Part shown: positions 8,529 through 15,488 of the stretch, piece by piece
Numbering within the stretch: the first letter of the stretch is position 1
How the letters are laid out: each line of letters opens with the position of its first letter
Assembly: GCA_036496425.1 (NCBI GenBank)
Contig: DASXLG010000159.1
Span: 1-42,640, forward strand
Direction: 5' to 3'
Length of the DNA: 42,640 nt
Source of the DNA: Terriglobia bacterium
Lineage (GTDB): Bacteria > Acidobacteriota > Terriglobia > 20CM-2-55-15
The notes under the pieces: generated by a model
Database searches by the model: none
What the model saw: only the letters and a program-made list of their open reading frames with translations
Told to the model about the DNA's origin: nothing
Made by a program: the position numbers and the translations under genes

Positions 8529-8616
8529 AAGGGGGAGGAACCACAAGAAGCACAAAAGGCACAAGAAAGGCCCGCCTTTCTCGTGCCTTTTGTGCTTCTT
8601 GTGGTTCCTTCCCTTA
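8529..8616. repeat. Dispersed hairpin repeat, family A (copy 2)
   Basis: This is the best preserved copy: the two arms are nearly perfect complements over about 40 bp, each made of three 9-nt units (CACAAGAAG, CACAAAAGG, CACAAGAAA) plus a GGAGGAAC or GGAAGGAAC end. The right arm runs into the TTA that is the stop codon of the minus-strand methyltransferase gene, so in that mRNA it forms a hairpin right at the stop. Confidence 0.9.
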
Positions 8617-9738
8617 ACTCCGTACCAGCCGCACGGCCGTTTCAATATGATCGGTATGCGGAAACATGTCGACGGCGCCGAGGCGCTCAACGCCGTATCC
8701 GGCCCTCAAAATAACCGGCAATTCAGCGGCCAGCATATCGGGATTACACGAGACATAGACCGCGCGCGACGGAGCAATGCCTTCGAAGACAGCCGCCAGT
8801 ACAGGCTTCGGACAGCCCTGTCTTGGAGGATCGAGAATGACGGCGTGCCAGGGCTCTCGCGCGACCCTTGCAAGCCCGTCTTCGACACGGGCGGAGATAA
8901 AGCGAGCGCGGCCCGCGGGAATGCGGTTCAGCCGGACGTTGGCTTCGGCGTCGCGGATCGCCTGGCGGTTTTCGTCGATACCCGTCACGCGGGCGTCTCC
9001 GGCAGCGAGTGGAAGTGAGAAGAGGCCGCTGCCGCAGTACAGATCGAGCACGCGTTCAGCCCCGGCAACACCTTCCAGAACGAATCGTTGGAGCGCACCG
9101 GCGGCGCGGACGTTCGTCTGGAAAAACGCGTCCGGCGAAATCAGATAAGAGAACCCGCCGACAGTTTCGCGAACCTGACTTCGCCCATCGATTCGGATCG
9201 TTTGCGGCCCGGTCATGAATGGGCCCGGGCTGTCGTTGATATTGATGAAAAAGCCGTCTGGCCGATTCGTGGAATCCAGCAAGGCGCGCACGGGCCGTCG
9301 CAGGGATTTATCGTTGCGGGTAACGACCAGCATCGCAACGGCTTCACGATCATCGAGCGTTGTTCGGATAATCAGGTGGCGAAGGAGACCCGGGTGGATT
9401 CCGGCACGAACCAGATGATCGCGCAGAGCGAAAGCGATCCGGTTGCCGCGCGTGCTGTGGACCGGGCATTCCTCGACCGGGACAATCCGCCGGCTACCCC
9501 GCTCGTAGTGTCCCATCACAAGCCCGCGTCCGCCAGATGCCGGACCAAAAACGAATGCGACTTTCTGGCGGAAAGCCGATGGCGTTTCGGAATCCATTGC
9601 GAAAGGGATAAACGCAGGAGACGGAACAGGAATGGATAAATGCTTCCGGAGCGCCGCTTCCTTTGAAGCCAGCTGCTGCGCGTAAGGGAGATCCTGGATG
9701 CTGCATCCTCCGCAGACCCCGAAGTGGCGGCAAATCAC
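8614..9738 (-). CDS. RlmD/TrmA-type RNA m5U methyltransferase
   Basis: A 374-aa class I SAM-dependent enzyme that methylates C5 of uridine in RNA, most likely 23S rRNA. Cys3, Cys9, Cys12 and Cys91 fit the [4Fe-4S] cluster ligands of RlmD/RlmC-type enzymes. SPDAFFQTN precedes the SAM-binding DLYCGSGLF; DPPRQGC follows. The catalytic nucleophile is in YVSCNP (Cys331), and Glu366 in HTDHIE is the expected general base. The N-terminal TRAM domain of E. coli RlmD is absent. The start is GTG at 9738: an in-frame TAA lies two codons upstream, and the ATG at 9740 is out of frame. Family certain, exact target base not. Confidence 0.9.
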   Translation of the reverse strand: MICRHFGVCGGCSIQDLPYAQQLASKEAALRKHLSIPVPSPAFIPFAMDSETPSAFRQKVAFVFGPASGGRGLVMGHYERGSRRIVPVEECPVHSTRGNRIAFALRDHLVRAGIHPGLLRHLIIRTTLDDREAVAMLVVTRNDKSLRRPVRALLDSTNRPDGFFININDSPGPFMTGPQTIRIDGRSQVRETVGGFSYLISPDAFFQTNVRAAGALQRFVLEGVAGAERVLDLYCGSGLFSLPLAAGDARVTGIDENRQAIRDAEANVRLNRIPAGRARFISARVEDGLARVAREPWHAVILDPPRQGCPKPVLAAVFEGIAPSRAVYVSCNPDMLAAELPVILRAGYGVERLGAVDMFPHTDHIETAVRLVRS

Positions 9739-9816
9739 ATCTTATTTTATTGCACCACGCACTGATCCAATAGATGCTAGTGCACTATTGCAACCGTTTC
9801 TTTCGAGGAGCCCACG

Positions 9817-11382
9817 ATGATTGCCACCATCGCTTTGATGATGTTCGGTGCTGCAGCAACCGCTGCCCCGGCGCCCTGCGACAGTCTCACCAGCATCAAG
9901 CTCGACAATGCCACCATTACCAGCGCCACCGTCGTTCCGGAAGGACCGCCTCCGGCGCGCGGGGGCGGCGGGGGTGGAGCCGGTGCGCGCGGCGGGGCGC
10001 GCGGAGCCGGGGGCCGCGGAGCGGGGGCGCCACGGGGTAACGGATCTGCGCCGCAGGCCGGACAGCGCGCGGCCGCGCCTCCTGCAAATATTCCGGAGCA
10101 CTGCCGGGTTCAGATGGTTCTCAAGCCGACTCCCGACTCGCTGATCAATATGGAGCTCTGGTTGCCGACTCAAAACTGGAATGGCAAATTCATGGGCGTC
10201 GGAAACGGCGGTTTCGCAGGCTCCATTCAGGGGCTTGCGAACGATATGCCTCAGGCGCTGAGGCTCGGCTATGCGACCGCAGGCACAGATACCGGCCATC
10301 AGGATCCCGGCGGCGACTGGGCGATCGGCCATCCGGAAAAAATGATCGACTTCGGATACCGCGCCACGCATGAAATGACGCTGAAGTCCAAGCAACTCGT
10401 CAAAGCATATTACGACGAAGCGGCGAAATACGCCTATTTCAAAGGATGCTCCACCGGCGGCCGCATGGCCCTGATGGAAGCTCAGCGCTATCCTGAAGAC
10501 TACAACGGCATCATCGCCGGCTCGCTGGCAAACCGGCACATCCATATGTGGACCTCCGGTGTTGCGCGAAGCATCGAGCTTTCGCGGCATCCCGAGGAAG
10601 CCCTCTCCGCCGAAAAAGCGGCGCTGGTAAACAAGACGGTCATGGGCACCTGCGACACGCTGAAGGAAGGGTTCCTCAACAACCCGAACCAGTGCAAAGT
10701 GGACTTCAGGAAACTGATGTGTCCCGCAGGCAAGGACGACAACACGTGCCTGACTTCTCCGCAGTTGAAAACAGTCGAGACCTACTATGGCGGAGTGAAG
10801 AACTCGAAAGGCGAACTGATCTTTTCCGGCCAGGCGCTCGGCAATCCCATCGGGGCGCAGCGCAGCACGGGCCAGGCGCCGGGCGGCACATTCGACATCG
10901 TTCGCATTGCCTTGAATGATGCCAATCTCGACTGGCACAAATTCGACCTCGACCGGGACATGCCCCTCGTTGACAAGCAACTCAGTTACGTCGACGCCGT
11001 GAATCCGGATCTCGGCAAATTCAAGAAGGACGGCGGCAAACTGCTTATCACTCACGGCTGGTCCGACACGACCATCACTCCCGAAACGACCCTCTGGTAT
11101 TACGACTCCGTCCTCAAAAAGATGGGCAAAAACCAGAGCGAATGGATGCGCCTCTTCATGGTGCCCGGGATGGCGCATTGCGGCGGCGGGCCTGGTGTGA
11201 ATACATTCGACTCGATCGGCACTTTAGAGAAGTGGGTTGAGAAAGGCGTCGCTCCGGATCAGATGATGGGCATGGGAGCGCAGGGTCTGACGCGTCCGCT
11301 TTGTCCTTATCCGCAAGCGGCGGAGTATAAGGGAAGCGGCGACCTGAAGGACGCGGCAAACTGGGCCTGCAAGGCGAAGTAG
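9817..11382 (+). CDS. Tannase/feruloyl esterase family protein
   Basis: A 521-aa exported serine hydrolase. A signal peptide (about residues 1-17) is followed by Cys21, a Gly/Arg/Ala-rich low-complexity insert (about 45-90), then the tannase/feruloyl esterase domain. The nucleophile is Ser212 in KGCSTGGR, with a cysteine next to it as in this family; Asp417 (GWSDTTITP) and His454 (GMAHCGGG) complete the triad, His454 followed by a cysteine that can pair with Cys211. It probably releases phenolic acids from plant polymers or tannins. A GAGGAG ribosome-binding site lies at 9805-9810. It is divergent from the methyltransferase gene. Confidence 0.9.
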   Translation: MIATIALMMFGAAATAAPAPCDSLTSIKLDNATITSATVVPEGPPPARGGGGGGAGARGGARGAGGRGAGAPRGNGSAPQAGQRAAAPPANIPEHCRVQMVLKPTPDSLINMELWLPTQNWNGKFMGVGNGGFAGSIQGLANDMPQALRLGYATAGTDTGHQDPGGDWAIGHPEKMIDFGYRATHEMTLKSKQLVKAYYDEAAKYAYFKGCSTGGRMALMEAQRYPEDYNGIIAGSLANRHIHMWTSGVARSIELSRHPEEALSAEKAALVNKTVMGTCDTLKEGFLNNPNQCKVDFRKLMCPAGKDDNTCLTSPQLKTVETYYGGVKNSKGELIFSGQALGNPIGAQRSTGQAPGGTFDIVRIALNDANLDWHKFDLDRDMPLVDKQLSYVDAVNPDLGKFKKDGGKLLITHGWSDTTITPETTLWYYDSVLKKMGKNQSEWMRLFMVPGMAHCGGGPGVNTFDSIGTLEKWVEKGVAPDQMMGMGAQGLTRPLCPYPQAAEYKGSGDLKDAANWACKAK

Positions 11383-11388
11383 TTCTCG

Positions 11389-11509
11389 TTTGCACAAAAG
11401 CGCCGATTTCAACATGGTGTGTGAGCGACCCCCTGCCGGCCGCTTCGCGGCCGGCTCTCCCCCTGTATCAGGGGGAGAGTGGACTGTCACAAGTCGTCTT
11501 GAAATCGAT
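11389..11509. repeat. Dispersed hairpin repeat, family B (copy 1)
   Basis: A composite palindromic element: outer arms related to CGATTTCAA...TGTGA (11404-11422 and around 11488-11507), inner hairpins GCCGGCCGCTTCGCGGCCGGC and CTCTCCCCCTG/CAGGGGGAGAG. It begins 7 bp after the tannase stop and lies between convergent genes. It matches 33306-33461, and its outer tail is also at 16750-16789. Likely a REP-like element that may also serve as a transcription terminator. Confidence 0.85.
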
Positions 11510-11521
11510 GACCCTTCGCCT

Positions 11522-12784
11522 TTACTTTACGGCGTCACCTTCAGCGATTCGCTCTCGGATGCAGCGGAAGCCCATCGCATCAAAGCCGCCGTCAGGTTGG
11601 ATGGCGTCCCGATATGAGACACGGCCGTTGAGCGGAAGGTAGAACCAGGAACCGCCTCGAAGTGTCCGGCTCTGTCCGGTTGGCGGCCCGGAGGGATCGG
11701 TATCGGGACCGTACTGGTAATATTCGGCGTCGTACCAGTCCTGTACCCACTCCCAGACGTTGCCGATCGTGTCGTACAGCCCCCAGGCGTTCGGTTGTTT
11801 CTGGCCCACGGGATGGGTATGCGATCCCGAGTTCCCTCCATACCAGGCAATCTCGTCGAGAGAAGCCGAGCGCGCCTCGCCGGAACCGGCGCGCGCCACA
11901 TATTCCCATTCGGCTTCGGTGGGCAGACGATATTGATAACCGTCCTGAAGCGCGTTCAGTTTCTGGAAGAATTGCTGGACGTCGTTCCAACTGACCTGTT
12001 CGACAGGCAGGTCCGGACCATTGAAGTGACTGGGATTGGATGGCATGACCGCCAGCCATTGCGCCTGCGTCACCTCATAGATTCCGGCTTCGAAATCCTT
12101 CGTAATGCGGACGTGCCTTGGCGGCAGTTCATCGAAATCGCACTGATTCTGCCTGCCCGAGCACCCCATTGTGAATTCTCCCGGCGGAATATGGACGAAC
12201 TCCATTCCAGTGGCTGCATTTTTTGCCGTCGGTGGCGGCGTGAATCCAGCGCGGCTGTTTAATGGAGCGGCGCGCCGCAAATCACGGGCGATGACTTTGA
12301 TCGTCTGCAGATCCTGAATCAGGTCGGCGGCGAGACGCGCGTTGATTTCATCTTTGCGCTGTCCGGCGACGTACTGTTGGACTTTGCGAACGACCGACGA
12401 GGCCGTGGTGTCCAACACCATAAGACGGTCCGGAAGCGATTTGTCATTGGTCTTAGGGAACTGTTGCAAGCCGGGAGCCTCGGCCCCGTCCAGCAGGTAG
12501 TCGAGCATGTGATCGACACGGTCTTCGAGGGCCTTGGCACTCTTGTTGATCTGTCTTTCGGCTCCGCGGTCGGGGATCCCACGAGTCCGGTATGCCGCGA
12601 GAGTGCGGCTGAGCTGGCTGAATTTATCGACGTCCTTCAGAAAATCCGGCAGCAGCATGGCATGCACGGCGGGCAAGTCGTCGGGCTCCGGTGGGCCCGC
12701 ACCCAGATCCTGCCGGGCTGCAAAGGCGGCTGTCGCGATACTGAAACCAACCACTGTTAACGCCAGCCTTGAGCAAAAAAGCAT
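11522..12784 (-). CDS. FGE/SUMF1-fold exported protein, not a true FGE
   Basis: A 420-aa exported protein. After the signal peptide and an alpha-helical region (about residues 40-175), a formylglycine-generating-enzyme-type domain starts at about 194 (MEFVHIPPGEFTMGC) and includes YEVTQAQW, YRLPTEAEWEYVARAG, NVWEWVQDW and TLRGGSW. These are standard marks of the SUMF1/FGE fold. The copper-binding cysteine pair of real FGE, normally just after RGGSW, is missing (the sequence reads FYLPLNGRVSYRD), so formylglycine formation is unlikely. More likely a ligand-binding or regulatory relative. It is divergent from the peroxiredoxin gene, 107 bp apart. Confidence 0.85.
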   Translation of the reverse strand: MLFCSRLALTVVGFSIATAAFAARQDLGAGPPEPDDLPAVHAMLLPDFLKDVDKFSQLSRTLAAYRTRGIPDRGAERQINKSAKALEDRVDHMLDYLLDGAEAPGLQQFPKTNDKSLPDRLMVLDTTASSVVRKVQQYVAGQRKDEINARLAADLIQDLQTIKVIARDLRRAAPLNSRAGFTPPPTAKNAATGMEFVHIPPGEFTMGCSGRQNQCDFDELPPRHVRITKDFEAGIYEVTQAQWLAVMPSNPSHFNGPDLPVEQVSWNDVQQFFQKLNALQDGYQYRLPTEAEWEYVARAGSGEARSASLDEIAWYGGNSGSHTHPVGQKQPNAWGLYDTIGNVWEWVQDWYDAEYYQYGPDTDPSGPPTGQSRTLRGGSWFYLPLNGRVSYRDAIQPDGGFDAMGFRCIRERIAEGDAVK

Positions 12785-12852
12785 CTGTGCAAATTCTTGA
12801 ATTGATCAGCCGGATCGTCAATAAAAAAAGACAAACACAAACGTCATGAGTT

Positions 12853-12887
12853 GTCTCCCAGGTGCTATTCTACGCAGCATAGGAGAC
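12853..12887 (+). promoter_or_regulatory. Hairpin that can mask the peroxiredoxin RBS
   Basis: GTCTCC (12853-12858) can pair with GGAGAC (12882-12887), and inside it TGCT (12863-12866) with AGCA (12876-12879). The 3' strand contains the Shine-Dalgarno of the peroxiredoxin gene (AGGAGA, 12881-12886, 5 nt before the ATG). Folding would hide the ribosome-binding site, so translation could be modulated. The structure is modest and this is inference. Confidence 0.35.
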
Positions 12888-12891
12888 CTGA

Positions 12892-13437
12892 ATGAAGAAA
12901 AGCATCCGACAAATTATTCTTGTCCTGGCTGCGATCGGCGTTTGCGCCGCCGGCGCCTGGGCTCAGGAGTTGAAGGTGGGCGACATGGCGCCCGACTTCA
13001 CTCTGAAAGCCAGCGACGGCCAGACGTACACGCTGTCGAAGCTGAAGGGGAAGACCGTCGTCCTGGCGTGGTTCCCCAAGGCGTTTACCGGTGGCTGAAC
13101 GGCCGAGTGCCAAGCCCTCCGTGAGAGCGGCAGTTCGATCAAAGCATTCGACGTAGCCTATTTCATGATCAGCGTGGATACGCTGGAACAGAACACAGCG
13201 TTCGCAAAGCAGGAAAATGCGAACTTCCCCCTTCTCGCCGACCCCACTCAACAGACAGCCAACAAATACGGTGTGCTCCGGGATTATGGCGAACTCGGAA
13301 AGCTTGCCAACCGCTGGACCTTTTATATCGGTCCGGATGGAAAAATCGAAGCAATCGACAAGACGGTGAATCCTGCAACGTCCGGCCAGGTCCTGGTGGA
13401 TAAGTTAAAGCAACTTAAGGTCCCGGCAAAGAAGTAG
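12892..13437 (+). CDS. Exported peroxiredoxin, probable selenoprotein
   Basis: Read through one in-frame TGA (13096-13098), this is a 181-residue protein. A signal peptide (residues 1-24) precedes a thioredoxin-fold peroxiredoxin: VGDMAPDFTL, WFPKAFTGG-U-TAEC, VDTLEQNTAFA, and NRWTFYIGPDGKI. The TGA falls exactly where peroxiredoxins have the peroxidatic Cys (position 69), and the frame continues with clean homology for 112 more codons, so selenocysteine is far more likely than a nonsense mutation. Cys73 is the only mature cysteine and could form a selenenylsulfide with Sec69. It would reduce peroxides outside the cytoplasm. Shine-Dalgarno AGGAGA is at 12881-12886, and a SECIS-like hairpin follows the TGA. 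An annotation stopping at 13098 would miss most of the protein. Confidence 0.85.
13108..13132 (+). promoter_or_regulatory. Candidate bacterial SECIS hairpin
   Basis: Ten bases after the TGA a stem-loop can form: TGCC (13108-13111) with GGCA (13129-13132), an AA bulge, GC (13114-13115) with GC (13127-13128), a C-A mismatch, CTC (13117-13119) with GAG (13123-13125), and a CGT loop at 13120-13122. The loop G (13121) is 23 nt from the TGA. Bacterial SECIS elements lie just downstream of UGA, with a G in the first two loop positions at about this distance, so it fits a SelB-binding hairpin. No selA/B/C/D gene is in the window. Confidence 0.6.
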
Positions 13438-13488
13438 CCGGGAGGCGGCAGTAGGAAAAATGTCCTCTTATTCGGCGCGCAAAGCGAC

Positions 13489-13566
13489 GAGGGGAAGGAA
13501 GCACAAGAGGCACAAGAACTACGGTTTTTCTTGTGCCTTTTGTGCTTCTTGTGCTTCCTTCCCTCC
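13489..13566. repeat. Dispersed hairpin repeat, family A (copy 3)
   Basis: The same GGGGAAGGAAGCACAAGA-type palindrome as at 1210 and 8529. Here the left arm has lost one 9-nt unit relative to the right arm, showing that the element changes by units of nine. It lies 52 bp after the peroxiredoxin stop and upstream of the next gene on the same strand, whose open frame it extends artificially. Confidence 0.85.
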
Positions 13567-13604
13567 TCCGATGGTTCTTGGAAGGGGAACTGCCCTTCTA
13601 CTCT

Positions 13605-13610
13605 AGGAGG
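13605..13610 (+). promoter_or_regulatory. Strong Shine-Dalgarno fixing the next start
   Basis: AGGAGG, 7 nt before the ATG at 13618, is a consensus ribosome-binding site. It decides that the small exported protein starts there and not at the upstream start inside the family A repeat. Confidence 0.85.
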
Positions 13611-13617
13611 TGAAATC

Positions 13618-14013
13618 ATGCGCGGATCGTTATTTTTAACGGCTGCAGTCGCCGTTTTGCTGGGTGTAGCTCTTGCAGCTCCTAACGCCCAGGCCCAAGT
13701 CTCAGTAGGTGTTGGTATTGGAGCGGCCCCCGTTTGCCCATACGGTTATTACGACGTCGCGCCTTACAATTGCGCACCTTACGGTTACTATGGACCAGAG
13801 TGGTTTGACAACGGCGCCTTTCTTGGCGTTGGCCCATGGTTCCATGGCTCCGAGCACTTTCGAGGCCATGTGAACAATCATTTTCATCCGGAGCACGGCT
13901 ACAAAGGCCCGTACCCGAACCACGGGGAAAGGGCGTCAAAGTCCGTTACCCGAATCGAACATTTCAAGGGGAATGAGATGCGCGACGGGCACGGCCATGT
14001 GATGCACAAATAG
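13618..14013 (+). CDS. Small exported Tyr/Gly/His-rich protein
   Basis: A 131-aa protein with a clear signal peptide ending near NAQAQ (about residue 24). The mature part begins with alternating Val/Gly (QVSVGVGIG), then CPYGYYDVAPYNCAPYGYYG with two cysteines, then WFDNGAFLGVGPWF and a His-rich C-terminus (HVNNHFHPEHGY, DGHGHVMHK). I recognise it only as a type of small envelope protein common in Acidobacteriota; function unknown. The cysteine pair could form a disulfide and the His-rich tail could bind metal. A perfect AGGAGG site supports the start and suggests high expression. A terminator-like hairpin follows at 14046. Confidence 0.75.
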   Translation: MRGSLFLTAAVAVLLGVALAAPNAQAQVSVGVGIGAAPVCPYGYYDVAPYNCAPYGYYGPEWFDNGAFLGVGPWFHGSEHFRGHVNNHFHPEHGYKGPYPNHGERASKSVTRIEHFKGNEMRDGHGHVMHK

Positions 14014-14045
14014 GCGTCCGACACAAAAACGGAAAAAAGAAAAAC

Positions 14046-14100
14046 GGGGACAGTGAGCAATTTCTCGTGTCGTAGAAATTGCTTAACTGTCCCCCTTTTT
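14046..14100. terminator. Palindromic repeat/terminator, family C
   Basis: The arms GGGGACAGTGAGCAATTTCT (14046-14065) and its near complement (14074-14094) form a stem of about 19-20 bp with one extra base, followed by CTTTTT (14095-14100). On the other strand the upstream A-rich tract would give a T-run, so it could work in both directions. It ends the small exported-protein gene. Only one copy lies in this window; the type resembles palindromic repeats dispersed in related genomes (from memory). Confidence 0.7.
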
Positions 14101-14229
14101 GTCCCCGCTGAAAACGTCATTCGCGACGAACAGAGTCGTGCCGGGAACGGCCACGGGCTTCACATAATGAGTTTGATTTGCCGGTTCCCGGAACATACCG
14201 GCGGGATGCCTCGTACAATGAAAGGGCCG

Positions 14230-15474
14230 ATGAAAACCGTATATACGTTTTATACCGAAGCCTTTCGCATTGCGCTGCAGGCTATTCTTGCGCACAAGCT
14301 CAGGGCGTTTCTGACGCTGATCGGCATCATTATCGGCGTCGCTTCAGTCGTGGTCGTGGGGGCTGCCATCAGCGGCCTGGATACCTATGTGATCGACCGC
14401 GTCTCGCGGGTACTCGGCGTCAACCATTTCATGATCGCCCGGATGGCCAATGTCGGACCTTTGAGCGACGAGGAATGGGACCTTCGAAACCGGCGAAATA
14501 AGCGCCTCACCCTGGACGACTTCGAGTGGGTCCTGCAGAACTGCAGGCTGTGCCAGGAAGTCGGGGCCGAAGTGGATCGAAACGTCGATCTGAAACACGG
14601 AACCGAAGAGCTCTTCGGCACGGGTATCATCGGAGTCACGGCCAACGTAGCCGACATCGAGGACAAGACGATCGACGACGGGCGCTTCATCCGCACAAAC
14701 GATCTGGATACAGCGGCTCCCGTTGTCGTCATTGGCGACGAGTTGCGCGAGAAGTTCTTCCCCGGCCTCGATCCCATCGGGAAGACGGTCAAGATTGCGG
14801 GATTTCCAATGGAGATCGTCGGCGTGGAGCAAAAACGCGGCTCCCTGTTCGGGAACTCGCTCGATAACCACGCCTACATCCCCATCACCACCTACGGCCG
14901 AATGTTCGGCCGGCAAGACAGCATTCAAATTCATGGAAAATCGCGCGATCGCGAGCAGTTCGACGCGACCTTCGAACAGGGCCGGCTTTCGATGCGGATA
15001 CGCCACAAGCTGAAAGGCAATCAGGACGACGATTTCGGCGCTGTCAACGTACAGCAGGTGAACAATCAGGTCGATCAGTTCACCGGAAGCATTGCCGCCG
15101 TCGTGACGCCGATTACGCTCATATCGCTGGTTGTCGGCGGCATCGTCGTCATGAACATCATGCTCGTGAGCGTCACCGAGCGCACCTTCGAGATCGGCTT
15201 GCGCAAGGCCCTGGGAGCGAGGCGAAAGCAGATCATGCTTCAGTTTCTGATCGAGTCCGCGTTGCTCTCCGCACTGGGTGGAATGCTGGGCCTCGCGCTC
15301 GCGGCAGGTATTTCCTGGGTCGTCGCGGCGACGACACCGATTCCGATGACCATCACGGCCGCCTACATTGTTCTGTCGCTCGTGGTGTCGGGCGGCATCG
15401 GAATGATCGCAGGGATTTATCCGGCTTACCGGGCGGCGCGGCTCGATCCCATTGTCGCGCTGACGAAGAGTTGA
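14230..15474 (+). CDS. MacB/FtsX-type ABC transporter permease
   Basis: A 414-aa permease with an N-terminal membrane segment ([20 protein letters not shown]), a periplasmic MacB-PCD-like domain, and three C-terminal segments including [20 protein letters not shown]. The open frame extends back to 14053, but the first part translates the family C palindrome, so the real start is ATG 14230 (GAAAGGG just upstream) or ATG 14218 or 14206. The next gene is a paralogue starting 14 bp after this stop; the pair probably forms a heterodimeric permease. No ATPase is encoded next to them. Likely role is export or lipoprotein-type extraction, substrate unknown. Confidence 0.88.
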   Translation: MKTVYTFYTEAFRIALQAILAHKLRAFLTLIGIIIGVASVVVVGAAISGLDTYVIDRVSRVLGVNHFMIARMANVGPLSDEEWDLRNRRNKRLTLDDFEWVLQNCRLCQEVGAEVDRNVDLKHGTEELFGTGIIGVTANVADIEDKTIDDGRFIRTNDLDTAAPVVVIGDELREKFFPGLDPIGKTVKIAGFPMEIVGVEQKRGSLFGNSLDNHAYIPITTYGRMFGRQDSIQIHGKSRDREQFDATFEQGRLSMRIRHKLKGNQDDDFGAVNVQQVNNQVDQFTGSIAAVVTPITLISLVVGGIVVMNIMLVSVTERTFEIGLRKALGARRKQIMLQFLIESALLSALGGMLGLALAAGISWVVAATTPIPMTITAAYIVLSLVVSGGIGMIAGIYPAYRAARLDPIVALTKS

Positions 15475-15488
15475 GGCTCAGGAGAAGA

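Noticed and set aside
12892-13098. 68-aa truncated peroxiredoxin pseudogene
   Set aside because: The TGA coincides with the catalytic Cys codon and the frame continues intact, so selenocysteine fits better than a nonsense mutation.
14053-14229. N-terminal extension of the first tandem permease
   Set aside because: It translates the family C palindrome; membrane segment and start signals fit 14230 or 14218.
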